In this document: positions 1 to 10,400 of the stretch, piece after piece
Numbering within the stretch: the stretch's first letter is position 1
Layout of the letters: each line of letters opens with the position of its first letter
Source of the DNA: Candidatus Aminicenantota bacterium
Lineage (GTDB): Bacteria; Acidobacteriota; Aminicenantia; UBA2199
DNA: 13,732 nucleotides
Assembly (NCBI GenBank): GCA_020355945.1
Contig: CP070627.1
Location: 633,654 to 647,385, forward strand
Direction of reading: 5' to 3'
Position numbers and translations under genes: made by a program
The notes under the pieces: model-generated
The model's input: the letters and a program-made list of their open reading frames with translations, nothing else
Database searches by the model: none
Told to the model about the DNA's origin: nothing

Positions 1-1275
1 CGGGTCCCCGGACAATAAATCCAATATCTTCCTGGAGTATCCTATGATTCGATCAATGGTGCGGGGCTTAAACAGTTTGGTGCAATATTCAACAATAAAT
101 AAGAGCTTTTCTCCTATGTTTACGGCTGTCAGGGTGAGGTCGAATTTTGATACACCTTTTTTATGTTGATATAAATGGTGCTCGGTCATTTCCATTTTGC
201 GGCTGGTTTCGCTGTATTGGCTGTCATGGTAATCTGCCTGGTTTAACCAGTTAAACATCACGTCAAATATGGGATTACGGCCGGTATCCCTGGGTACGGA
301 TACGTGATCTACCAATTCTTCAAATTGATATTCCTGGTTTTCAAAGGCTTCCAGGGTAAGTTTTTTTACTTCCTGTAAAAATCCTGTAAAAGGTTTTTCT
401 CCTGAGGGGTAATTCCTGAGGGCTAAAGTATTGACAAACATGCCAATGATGCGTTCAAGGTCAGTATGCCGTCTGGCTGCTACGGGGGTGCCGACAATAA
501 TATCCTCCTGGCCGCTTAACCTGGAAAGAAGGACATTAAATACCGATAAAACAGTCATATAAAGCGTTGCATTTGCCTTTTTTGCTATTTTTTTTAGGGT
601 TTGGGTTTCTGTCTCTTTTAATACAAAACTTACCGTACTCCCGGCAAAATCCTGGTTTAAGGGCCTGGAAAAATCAATGGGTAGATTCAGCACCGGGATT
701 TCGCCGGATGAGGAAAACATATTTATCCAGTAGGTTTTTTGATGCGTTATTAGTGCCTGTTGTTCCTTACTATTTTGCCATAGGGCGTAATCTTTGTATT
801 GAAGCTTGAGAATAGGTAAGCTTTTTCCATCATATAATGATTGGAACTCATCTTTTAATATTGCCTGGGATGCGGCGTCTGTGATGATGTGATGCATATC
901 TATTATTAAGAGGTATTGGTTTGCTTCCATTTTCAACAAACCAACCCGCAGCAGCGGTGCACGAGATAGATCAAAGGGACGGATGAAGCTCGCATAGCGC
1001 TCTGCGCCATCGTGCTCGATTTTAAATTCCACCCGGTTATGTATCTTCTGTACCGGTTCATCATCCATCATATGAAATGAGGTTCTTAAGCTTTCGTGCC
1101 TGGCGACCAGTTTTTTAAAGACGTCTTCCAGTTCCTCTTTAGCGGTCTTTCCTGTAAATGTCAATGGGATGGTTCGGGGCATATTGTAACCGATATTATT
1201 TTCCTGCATCTGCTGGAGCACATACAATCTTTTCTGGGGTGACGATAGGATATAATACTCTTTCTTTTCTAGCGG
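1..1275 (-). other. Condensation domain of the second subunit (paralogue of the C domain at 6340-7680)
   Basis: It starts with LSSPQKRLY, has HHIITDA (first His codon 894-892) and GMFVNTLALR, and ends at the window edge. Large blocks match the C domain at 6340-7680 almost word for word (for example RHESLRTSFHM, LERIIGMFVNTLALRNYP, NPIFDVMFN), indicating duplication or recombination between modules. It lacks the Glu-rich insertion of its paralogue. Confidence 0.88.
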
Positions 1276-3051
1276 TTGTATGGCGGCATACCGTTGTTTA
1301 ACCGCATTCTTTATATGTCCTGACAGTCCCCTGATGCTGGGGGTTTTGAATACCTGTGCCAGGCTGATCTTTACATCTAAATTTTTATGCAGCCTTGATA
1401 CTAATGCCGTGGCTTTTAAGGAATGTCCTCCCAGTTCAAAGAAATTGCTGTCTATTCCAATTATGTCTTTTTCTATCCCTAATATCTTCGCCCAGATTTC
1501 CACTAATTTTTCTTCCACAAAATCCCGCGGACCTGTATATTTTTCTTCCTTCTTGATTTGCGGACCTGGCAGTTCATTCCTGGCGATCTTTTTGCTCTGG
1601 GTTAAGGGAAATGTTTCCAGATGGATAAAATAAGCGGGGATCATGTAATCCGGTAATTCCCGGGATAAAAATTCTCTCAACCGGGTGGTAACGATTGAGC
1701 CCGTTGAATAGGAGGTGAAATAGGCGCATAGATATTTATCCCCGGGTTCTTCTTCCCTGACTGTGACCACTGCTTCTTTTACCTGCGGATGCTTTAATAA
1801 TTGACTTTCAATCTCTCCCGGTTCTATTCTAAATCCCCTGATTTTCACCTGGAAGTCTTTGCGGCCTAAAAATTCAATTCCCCCTTCGGGCAGCAAACAG
1901 CCCAGGTCACCGGTCCAGAACAATTTGCCAAATCCTTCTGCCTGGCCAAAAGCTGCTTCAGTGGCTTCTTTTTGCTGCCAATACCCGGGTGAGACATGAT
2001 CGCAAACCACTAATATTTCACCTACTTCCAGGGGTTCTACCGGGTTTCCCTCTTCATTGATCACAAAGACCTGTGTGTTGTCCAGGGGATTGCCAATCAA
2101 CATCCGTTCAAAGTTATCTTTTTGAGATATCAATTGGATGGAATTCACCGATGACTCGGTTTGACCGTACACATTGGCCAGGGTGGACCAGGGGAAAAAC
2201 TTTTTCAGCAGCACCACCTCATGTTCCCTTACCGGCTCTCCTCCTAAAAGTATGAAACCTAAATCTTTAAACTGTTCTTTACCTGTTAATGTATTGGCAA
2301 AATAACTGTACAACGAGGGTACTGAATGCCATATGGTAATTCGTTCTCTTACCAGGAATTGGGAGAGTTCGATACTTTCTTCCCGTGTTTTCATATCGTA
2401 GGGATAAAGGACAGCGCCGCAAACCAGGGCACTAAACATATCCTGGACCGATCCGTCATGACAAAAGGAGGAAAACAAGGTCATGCGATCCGAAGGGGTA
2501 ATGGAAAATCTTTCGATCCAATTTCTTGTATAATACATTACATTTTCATGGGTCTGCATCACTCCTTTGGGCCTGCCGGTGGAACCTGAAGTATACATGA
2601 TGTAGGCCAGTTGAGATGATCTCACTTCCCGTTCTATGTCCTCACCAGGAACAGGGAACCCCGGGTTATCAATGGTAATGAGATCAATGCCATTTTCCCC
2701 GGTCAGTTTTGCGGCCATTTCCTGGTACCTGGAATGGCTGAGGAGTAATACGGATTGGGAATCGGACAACATATAGGAAATCCTATTTTCCGGGTAATCA
2801 ACGGACAGGGGGACATACACGCCGCCCGCTTTTAAAGTTCCCAATATGGCGGCAATCATGTTGACCCCATGATCGAACAAGAGCCCCACCCGTTCACCCT
2901 TCCCGGCCCCGGGACATTTCTTTTCTATCAACCGGGCAACCCGGTTGGCAAACCGGTTCAATTCAAGGTAAGTAAGAAACCCCTTGTCTGAACGTATGGC
3001 AATCTTATGGGGATGTTTTTTTAACTGTTCCTCGAATATTTTCACCAACAT
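1..3051 (-). CDS. Nonribosomal peptide synthetase, 3'-truncated by window edge: A-T-C
   Basis: This is the second NRPS subunit, 1017 codons visible without a stop. The ATG at 3051-3049 is chosen because it follows the upstream TAA by one base, has AGAGGA just in front, and begins exactly at the start of an A domain (residues 1-15 match the usual linker just before the A1 motif). Visible order is A (1-500), T (GGHSL, Ser544) and LCL-type C (SSPQKRLY about 605; HHIITDA at 720), ending at the edge inside or just after the C domain. There is no N-terminal C domain; the last domain of the upstream gene must supply it. A-domain oddities are YGQTE for YGPTE (Gln297) and SKKIAR for NGKxDR, with the catalytic Lys retained (K488). 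The C domain has Ala726 where HHxxxDG normally has Gly. More modules probably follow outside the window. Confidence 0.97.
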   Translation of the reverse strand, partial: MLVKIFEEQLKKHPHKIAIRSDKGFLTYLELNRFANRVARLIEKKCPGAGKGERVGLLFDHGVNMIAAILGTLKAGGVYVPLSVDYPENRISYMLSDSQSVLLLSHSRYQEMAAKLTGENGIDLITIDNPGFPVPGEDIEREVRSSQLAYIMYTSGSTGRPKGVMQTHENVMYYTRNWIERFSITPSDRMTLFSSFCHDGSVQDMFSALVCGAVLYPYDMKTREESIELSQFLVRERITIWHSVPSLYSYFANTLTGKEQFKDLGFILLGGEPVREHEVVLLKKFFPWSTLANVYGQTESSVNSIQLISQKDNFERMLIGNPLDNTQVFVINEEGNPVEPLEVGEILVVCDHVSPGYWQQKEATEAAFGQAEGFGKLFWTGDLGCLLPEGGIEFLGRKDFQVKIRGFRIEPGEIESQLLKHPQVKEAVVTVREEEPGDKYLCAYFTSYSTGSIVTTRLREFLSRELPDYMIPAYFIHLETFPLTQSKKIARNELPGPQIKKEEKYTGPRDFVEEKLVEIWAKILGIEKDIIGIDSNFFELGGHSLKATALVSRLHKNLDVKISLAQVFKTPSIRGLSGHIKNAVKQRYAAIQPLEKKEYYILSSPQKRLYVLQQMQENNIGYNMPRTIPLTFTGKTAKEELEDVFKKLVARHESLRTSFHMMDDEPVQKIHNRVEFKIEHDGAERYASFIRPFDLSRAPLLRVGLLKMEANQYLLIIDMHHIITDAASQAILKDEFQSLYDGKSLPILKLQYKDYALWQNSKEQQALITHQKTYWINMFSSSGEIPVLNLPIDFSRPLNQDFAGSTVSFVLKETETQTLKKIAKKANATLYMTVLSVFNVLLSRLSGQEDIIVGTPVAARRHTDLERIIGMFVNTLALRNYPSGEKPFTGFLQEVKKLTLEAFENQEYQFEELVDHVSVPRDTGRNPIFDVMFNWLNQADYHDSQYSETSRKMEMTEHHLYQHKKGVSKFDLTLTAVNIGEKLLFIVEYCTKLFKPRTIDRIIGYSRKILDLLSGDP
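1350..3051 (-). other. A-T didomain at the start of the second subunit, substrate unassigned
   Basis: Motifs present are YTSGSTGRPKG (about 2600-2565), HDGSVQD (D199), VYGQTE, FWTGDL, GRKDFQVKIRG and the degenerate SKKIAR. Asp199, the residue that normally holds the alpha-amino group, is kept, so an alpha-amino acid is expected. The code reads D-G-Q-H-L-G-V-V-N-K and matches no common code I know. The A domain diverges in style from the other three, which share more wording with each other. The carrier serine codon is 1422-1420. Confidence 0.8.
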
Positions 3052-3064
3052 TTTATCCTCTTTT
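3049..3064 (-). promoter_or_regulatory. Gene junction with Shine-Dalgarno and coupled start (TAA-A-ATG)
   Basis: In coding sense this reads AAAAGAGGATAAAATG. The stop of the first gene and the start of the second are one base apart. The purine-rich AGAGGA lies about five bases before the ATG, inside the last codons of the upstream gene. The arrangement implies one transcript and translational coupling, giving matched amounts of the two subunits. Confidence 0.75.
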
Positions 3065-4400
3065 CTTGAATATGGGTTTGATTCCTCTATCCCTGTAAGT
3101 CTTATAGTCTGAGTTGGGATGGGAAGCAAAATAATCAAGGAGTTTAATATACTCTGAGACCATGTATTCAATGGATTTAGGAGTAAAAAGACTTTTCCTG
3201 AAGGCCCAATATATGTGAATACCATTTTTATATTCACTGATATAAGGCTCCAGGTCAAATTTCACGTCCTGTGATTTTTCTACATGACCGGGTTGAAAAG
3301 ACCGGAGTTCCTGGCCAATAGTGGTATCCTGGATATTGACCATATTAAAAGATACCGGGATATCAGGATATCTCATCTGCAATTCTTCAAATAGCAATTC
3401 CAGGGGATAACTTTGATATGCAAAGATTTCCAGGATATCTTTATTCACCTGCTGTAAAAACTCCTCGAAACTCTGCCGATAATCCACGCGGGTTCTAAAA
3501 ATAACCGAATTAACAAAAAAGCCGATAATATTATGCAGGGTTATATGTTCCCTGCCGGCACTGATAAAGGAACAGGCAATATCCTGCTCACCGGTAAAAC
3601 GAGCCAGGAATAAAATATAAACCGAAAACATCACCATAAACAAACTGGTGTTCTTTTGTTTTGCCACGTTTTTTAGTTTCTCTTTTAATTGGTTATCAAT
3701 GGCACATTGATAACCGGCGCCTTTTTTATCGTTGGTATGTTTATTGAGGCTGCCGTGAAAATTCAATTTCGGTATACCCTCCTGCAATTTTTTCTTCCAG
3801 AAGGCATGAGCCTTGTTTTTGAGTACGGGGTCCTTTAACTGTTGATTGTGCATTGCTGCAAAATCTTTATATTGAATACTTAAGGGGAGGAGTTTGACTT
3901 CTTTACCTTTTCGGTATCCTTCGTAAATTTGAGAAAAATCTCTTTTTAATATCTCCATGGACCAGCCGTCGCTGATAATATGATGCATGTTGAACATGAA
4001 CTCATAATGCCGGGGTCCTGATTTTACCAATACTGAACGGAAAAGAGGAGGCCGATCCAATTGAAATGGTTTTAAGGCAATTTCCTTATAAATCCTGTCC
4101 AGTTCCTGGTGTTTTTCGTTTTCTTTCATGGCAGAGATATCAATCATTTGCAGGGGTGGTTCTATTTCGCTTAAAATAAATTGCATGGGCTGATCATTTA
4201 ATAATTTAAACCCGGTCCTGAAGCTTTCATGCCGCTGCACTATATCATAAACAGTCTTTTTTATTGCTTGCTCATCTACTTCATGGTTCAAAACCAGGTT
4301 TCCCGGCATATGAAAGGCCGGACTGGCAGGGGAGAGTTGATGCAAAACCCAGAGCCTTTTTTGATGATAGGAGGGCTCATAAAAATCGCTTTCTTTTAAT
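3053..4400 (-). other. C-terminal stand-alone condensation domain of the first subunit
   Basis: This LCL-like C domain starts at YEPSYHQKRLW, has MHHIISDGWS (first His codon 3985-3983) and ends with GFFVNSVIFR and a short basic tail (PIFKKRG). The tail is much shorter than the usual C-A linker and no docking helix is evident. By position it should condense the Ile-bearing intermediate with the residue loaded by the next protein. Confidence 0.9.
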
Positions 4401-7400
4401 TTTTCGATGTCTTTATACGGGTTCTTGTTTGCCCGGGCGATGGAGTCGGCGAGTTCTTTTATTGTTGGGGTACTGAATATTTCTTTTAAGGGTATTTTTA
4501 CTTGAAATGCTTGATGTATTTTTGCTGCCAATACGGCTGCTTTTAATGAGTGCCCCCCCAGTTCAAAGAAGTTGTCATCGATGCCTATGGCACCCCGCAC
4601 TCCTAAGAGTTCAGCCCATATTTCCGTTAATTGCTGTTCAACCGGGTTCGTGGGTGAGGCATAATCTTCGTCTGCAGTAAATTCAGGTTCCGGCAGTGTG
4701 TTTCGATCGACTTTTCCATTGGGATTCAACGGTATTTGTTCAAGTAGGACAAAATAAGCAGGCACCATATAAGGCGGGAACTGTACGGCCAGGTAATCGC
4801 GTAAATCCGAGGGTTTCGGGTTTTGGTCCCGGTCTGCCACGATATAGGCACATAGATACTTTTCTTTGGTTTCTTTCCCTTGCTGCTGTCGGGCAATGAC
4901 TAGTGCTTCTTTGACCTGTGGGTGATTGAGCAGGCGATTTTCAATTTCACCCGGTTCGATACGAAAGCCCCTGATTTTAACCTGGAAATCCTGGCGACCG
5001 AGAAATTCAATCGCACCATCCGGCAGCCAACGGACCAGGTCACCGGTGCGGTACAACAAGGGGGCATATAACAAGGGGGCAAGCCCCCTTGTCCCCTTTA
5101 TGAATTTTTCTGCGGTTAACTCCGGGTTGTTCAAGTAACCCCTGGCTAAGCCCTCCCCCCCGATGTATAATTCACCGGTAACACCAATGGGAGCAAGTTT
5201 GCAGCAGCGATCCAGGATGTAAGCGGTGGTGTTGGAGATGGGCATGCCAATAGGGATCGTACTTTCCTTTTTTTCGATTCGATCGATGAAATAATAAGTG
5301 GCAAAAACCGTAGTTTCTGTGGGGCCATACACATGAATCACTTTCCCTTTGCCCATGTATTGCAGCGCCTTCCTGGAATGTTCCAGGGATACCCGTTCTC
5401 CACCGAAAAGGACTTTCCTTATATCAGCGAAGCAGTGGAGCTGGGTGTCTATCAATATATTAAACAAAGCAGTGGTGACAAAAAATACAGTTATTTGCTG
5501 TTGTTTGATCAATTTCGCCAGTTGGTCCACTGCAAATGCCCGGTCCTGGTCCACTAACACCAATGCCGCACCATTGAGCAGTGCACCGTATATATCGAAT
5601 ACAGAACCGTCAAACGCATAGTTGGATAACTGCAGTATGCGATGGTTTCCTGTTAATTCGATATAATTGGTGTTCTTGACTACCCGGATAACATTGGCAT
5701 GGGTGGTGAGAGTACCTTTAGGTTTGCCGGTGGTGCCGGAGGTGTAGATGATGTAGGCCAAAGAGGTTGCAGGTGCGTTAACCCACGGTGACAGGTGCAG
5801 GTGGGGTGAAGCCTCCTTCGGGGGAATATTAAACCCCGGGCAGCCAGGTGGTTCTTCATTAACCATTAATAATTGACAATTGACAATTGACAACTTTTTA
5901 AATTTTTCTGATAAAGCAGGAGTGGTCACTAAAAATTTTGTATTACTCTCGGTGAACATGTAATTAATGCGTTCTGCCGGGTAGTCAAGGTCAATGGGCA
6001 AATAGGCGCCACCCGCTTTCAATATGCCGAATATGCCAATAATCATTTCAATGGATCGCTCCAACATGAGAGCCACGATTGTATCGGGCTTGACACCTGT
6101 TTTTATGAGCAAATGAGCCAATTGATCGGATTTTTGGCTTAATTGGCTGTAAGTAATTGATATAAGATTAGACAAGGGGGCAAGCCCCCTTGTCCCCTTT
6201 TCGTGTAATTCGTGTAATTCGTAGGGTCCTACTAAAGCTATTTGGTCCGGGGTTTGTTCCATTTGCTCCTCAAATAACCGGTGAAGGGTTTTATCTTTGG
6301 AATAATGAACATCCTTATCATTAAATTCATATAAAATCTGTCTCTTCTCCGCTGCTGTGGTGATTTCTATTTCTGCCAGCTTTTGGTTTGGATTTTGGAA
6401 TATTAAATCAAATATCTTCTTGAAATACTCTATTATTCGATCGATGGTACGTGATTCAAATAGTTTCGTGCTGTATTCGAAAGAGCATAAGAGGTTTTCA
6501 CCTAAGTCCACGGCTGTCAAGGTGAGATCAAATTTGGATACACTTTTTTGATGTTGATGTAAACGTTGTTTATCCATTTCTAGAATATTGTCGGTGTAAT
6601 CGAACTGGTTCAGTAAGTTAAACATCACGTCGAATATGGGATTGCGATCGGTATCCCGGTCCAGGGATAATTTTTTCACCAGTTCATCAAATTGATAGTC
6701 CTGGTTCTCAAAGGCCGCCAGTGTGGATTCTCTGACCTCATGTAAAAATTCTTTAAAGGTTTTATTCCCGGCCGGGTAATTACGCAGTGCCAGGGTATTG
6801 ACAAACATGCCAATGATGCGCTCCAGGTCGACATGCCTCCGGCCCATAATCGGGATACCGACGATTATATCTTCCTGGTTGCCCAGGTTTGAAAGCAAAA
6901 CATTAAATACTGCCATGACAAACATGAATAGAGTAATATTGGCCTTTTTTGACAGGTCCTTTAACTGTTTGGTTTGAGTTGTTGTTAATATGAACGCTGT
7001 TGTACTTCCCTCGAAACTTTTCTTAAGCGAGCGGGGAAAATCAGTAGGGAGAGTCAAAACCGGTAATTCATCCGAAAAAATCTTTGACCAATAGTCTTCC
7101 TGGGCTGTGATTGACACCTGGTAGTTCGGGTTGTTCTGCCATTGGGCATAATCTTTGTATTGGAGTTTGAGGGTTGGGAGTTTTTCACCGGCATACAACG
7201 CCTGGAGTTCGTCTTTTAATATGTTTTGGGATACACCGTCGGTAATGATATGATGCATGTCCACAAAAAGCTTTACCCCGGGAGACCGGGTTTTGATCAC
7301 CTTCACCCGCAGCAGCGGCGCTTGTGATAGATCAAAGGGATGAATGAAAGATCTTGTAAGAGCTGCTGCGGGCTGTTCCTCTTCCTCCTCAACATTAACC

Positions 7401-10400
7401 TCAACCCGGGCTGTTTTGAAATCGAAATAGTCGATTTTAAATTCCACCTGGTCATGTATCTCCTGTATCGGTTCATCTTTCACCATATGAAAGGATGTTC
7501 TCAGGCTCTCATGCCGGGTGATCAATTTTTTAAAGGTCAATTCCAATCTTTTTATATCAATGTTTTCTTCCAGGGGTATGATTTGCGGCATATTGTAGCC
7601 CACATGAGTCGATTCCATTTGCTGCAAGATATACAATCTCTTTTGTGCCGAGGATAACGCATAAAACTCTTTCTTTTCAGTTGGCTCTATGGCGGCAATT
7701 CTTTCTCCTGTTTCCTTCTTGATATATTCGGTCAAACCCCTGATGAAGGGGGTGTTAAATATTTCTACCAGGGGGATTCTTACATTGAATGCTTTATATA
7801 TTTTTGAGGCCATGGTGGTGACGGTTAACGAATGCCCGCCCAGGTCAAAGAAATTATCATCAATTCCTATTGTTCCCTGCCAATGTAAAACCTCAGACCA
7901 TATGGCTGCCAATTTTTTTTCGATACGATTCCCGGGGGGTGTATAATTTTTCCTTGCGAAAATTTCAGGTCCGGGTAGTGCATTTCTGTCCATTTTCCCG
8001 TTGGGATTCAGGGGTATTTTTTCCAGGGGTACAAAGTAGGTTGGTATCATATAATACGGCAATTCCGCGGCCAGGTGGTTTCTCAATTCTTTTTCCCGGA
8101 ATGTTTCCATCCGGTGAGGAACGATATAGGCGCAGAGATATTTATCTTTCCCTTTTTCCTCCCTGGCAATGACCACAGCTTCTTTTACATTTTTATGATC
8201 CATCAGCCGATTTTCGATTTCACCCAATTCTATCCTGATGCCCCTGATTTTGAGCTGATGGTCTTTCCTTCCTAAGAATTCCACGGTTCCATGTTCAAGC
8301 CACCGAACCAGGTCACCGGTTTTATACAAATGCTCTCCCTTTATCCCTTTATGTTTAAATATATTTTTTATAAACGATTGCCTGGTTCTGGCCGGGTCGT
8401 TCATGTACCCCATTGCCAGTGCGTCTCCGGCAATGTACAGCTCACCGGTGACTTCAATGGGACACAACTTTAAAAACCTATCCAATACCAATAAATCGAT
8501 ATTTCCTACGGGTTTCCCAATGGGTACGCTGGTCAACTTTTTATATTCTTCGAGCTTTGAGCGCCGGATTTCTAATACGGATGAAATGATTGCGGCTTCT
8601 GTGGGCCCGTACATATTAAATACCCGACATTGTTCAGTCACTGACTCAATACTGCGTCGGGCCAGGTCAACCGTCAATTTCTCAGCACCGATAAACAGGT
8701 ATTTCAGGGTTTCCTGTTTCTTCCCCACATCCATTAAATATTGATAGTGCGTGGGCGTCATGTGCAATATGCTAATTCCTTTTTCAATGATAAAATTCAC
8801 CAGGAGATCCGGGTTTAGCAATGTGTTTTCGGTAATCATAAATAGGCTGGCGCCGGTGGTAAGGGTGATAAATATCTCCCACACCGACCAATCAAAATAA
8901 TAGGAAAGGATTTGTATCACCCGGTCTGCCGGGCCGATTTTTAAATGTCGGTATCCCCAATGCAGCAGCGGAGAGAAATTGGCATGGCGGATGGGAACGC
9001 CCTTGGGAATCCCGGTGGAACCGGAGGTGTAGATGATGTAGGCCAGGTTCACCGGGCTCACCTGGCAGGTTGAGGTTAAGGTTGAGAGGGGGGACTCAAA
9101 AGCTGATGCAGGTCCTGTTTCAATATTAACAAAATCCAGGGGCAACTGCGGGGTTTTTTTAAAGTTCTTCTCAACCTCAGCCTTAACCTTAGCCTTGAGT
9201 TTTGGTGTCGTCAGCAAAACTCCCACATTGCAGTCTGCCAGCATGTATCTTGCTCTTTCTTCCGGGTTTTTCGGGTCGATGGGCAAATAAGCACCGCCTG
9301 CTTTTAATATGCCCAGGATACCAACGATCATTTCAATAGAGCGTTCCACCATAAGACCCACAATGGTATCGGGTTTGACACCTTTCTCCTTTAAATGAAG
9401 AGCCAGTTGATGGGACCTTTTATTTAATTCCCTGTAAGTAATATACAAGGGGGCAAGCCCCCTTGTCCCCTTTAAGTACTTCTCCATGCTCCATGCTCCA
9501 TGGTCCATGCCAGTTACAGAAATATGGTCCGGTGTTTGTTCCACTTGCCTGGCGAATAGCCCGGGAATGGTCCTGTCTTGCGGATATTCCCCATGTTTTT
9601 CATTAAATTCATATAAAACCCGCTGCTTTTCCACCTCCGGGATTATTTCTATTTCACTTTTAGAGATATGGACATTGGCTGTCACCTGGTTCACGATTTC
9701 GGTAAAGTGCTGGGATATCCTCTTTACAAAATTTTTTTCATATACCAGGGAGTTAAAAATAAATTTGATTAACAGGCGTTTCCCGGGGGAGATGACCATA
9801 TTAAAATGATAATTGGTTTGCTCGACGGTTTTCACATCTTCGACTTTAAATTCGTGGTTTTTGCTTTTGTTTTCATCTTTAACCAGGGTATCGATGGGGT
9901 AATTTTCAAAAGCCATGATATGATTGATCAATTCTTCTTTGGGAGAGGAAAGGGCCTGGATTTCTGCCAGGGGCAGGTATTCGTAAGATTTTGCCAGTGC
10001 AGCGTTTTGCTGGACCTGGTGGACCAGTTGAGAAAAGGTTTGCTTACCGTGGGATTGAATTCTTACCGGGACCGTATTAATAAACAATCCTAACATTCGT
10101 TCCACATCTTCCAATTCCGGGGGACGCCCGGATACCACTGCTCCATAAACCACGTCATCCGTTTGATTGTATTTTTGCAGTAATATGCCCCATATGGACT
10201 GTATTACCGTATTTACAGTGACATTGTTTTTTAGGGCGATTTTCATTAATGAATCGGTTAATGATTTCTCAAGGATGAAAACGTACTCCTCCAATTCATA
10301 TTTAATTTCTCTATCTCTATCTTTCAACATCTCTTGTTTTTTATATCCGGGTACCGTTAAACCAGGCAGTGATTCATATCCGGCCAGGTATTCCTGCCAA

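Larger units (their letters stand above)
4480..7690 (-). other. Module C(LCL)-A-T, Ile-like code
   Basis: The C domain (about 7680-6340) opens with LSSAQKRLY and has HHIITDG and GMFVNTLALR, consistent with an LCL domain using L-donors. It carries a Glu-rich insertion (VEEEEEQ, about 7375-7400) between its N-terminal strands and the HH motif. The A domain (about 6290-4690) has YTSGTTGKPKG, VYGPTE, YRTGDL, GRQDFQVKIRG and NGKVDR. The code D-G-F-F-L-G-V-V-F-K differs from the published Ile code only by Phe for Tyr at position nine, so Ile (or a close branched aliphatic) is likely. The carrier serine codon is 4549-4547. Two palindrome inserts interrupt this A domain, one before ITYSQL and one before YRTGDL. 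Confidence 0.83.

Noticed and set aside
5071..5100. GC-rich palindromes as Rho-independent terminators
   Set aside because: All four lie deep inside an uninterrupted reading frame and have no U-tract after the stem on the coding strand.
7375..7400. Glu-rich run in the C domain at 6340-7680
   Set aside because: Low-complexity acidic loop from GAA/GAG codons; no evidence of function beyond a variable insertion.
10308..10322. Two TCTCTA units in the C domain before the second A domain (encoding KDRDREIK)
   Set aside because: Only two units in a charged linker; could easily arise by chance.
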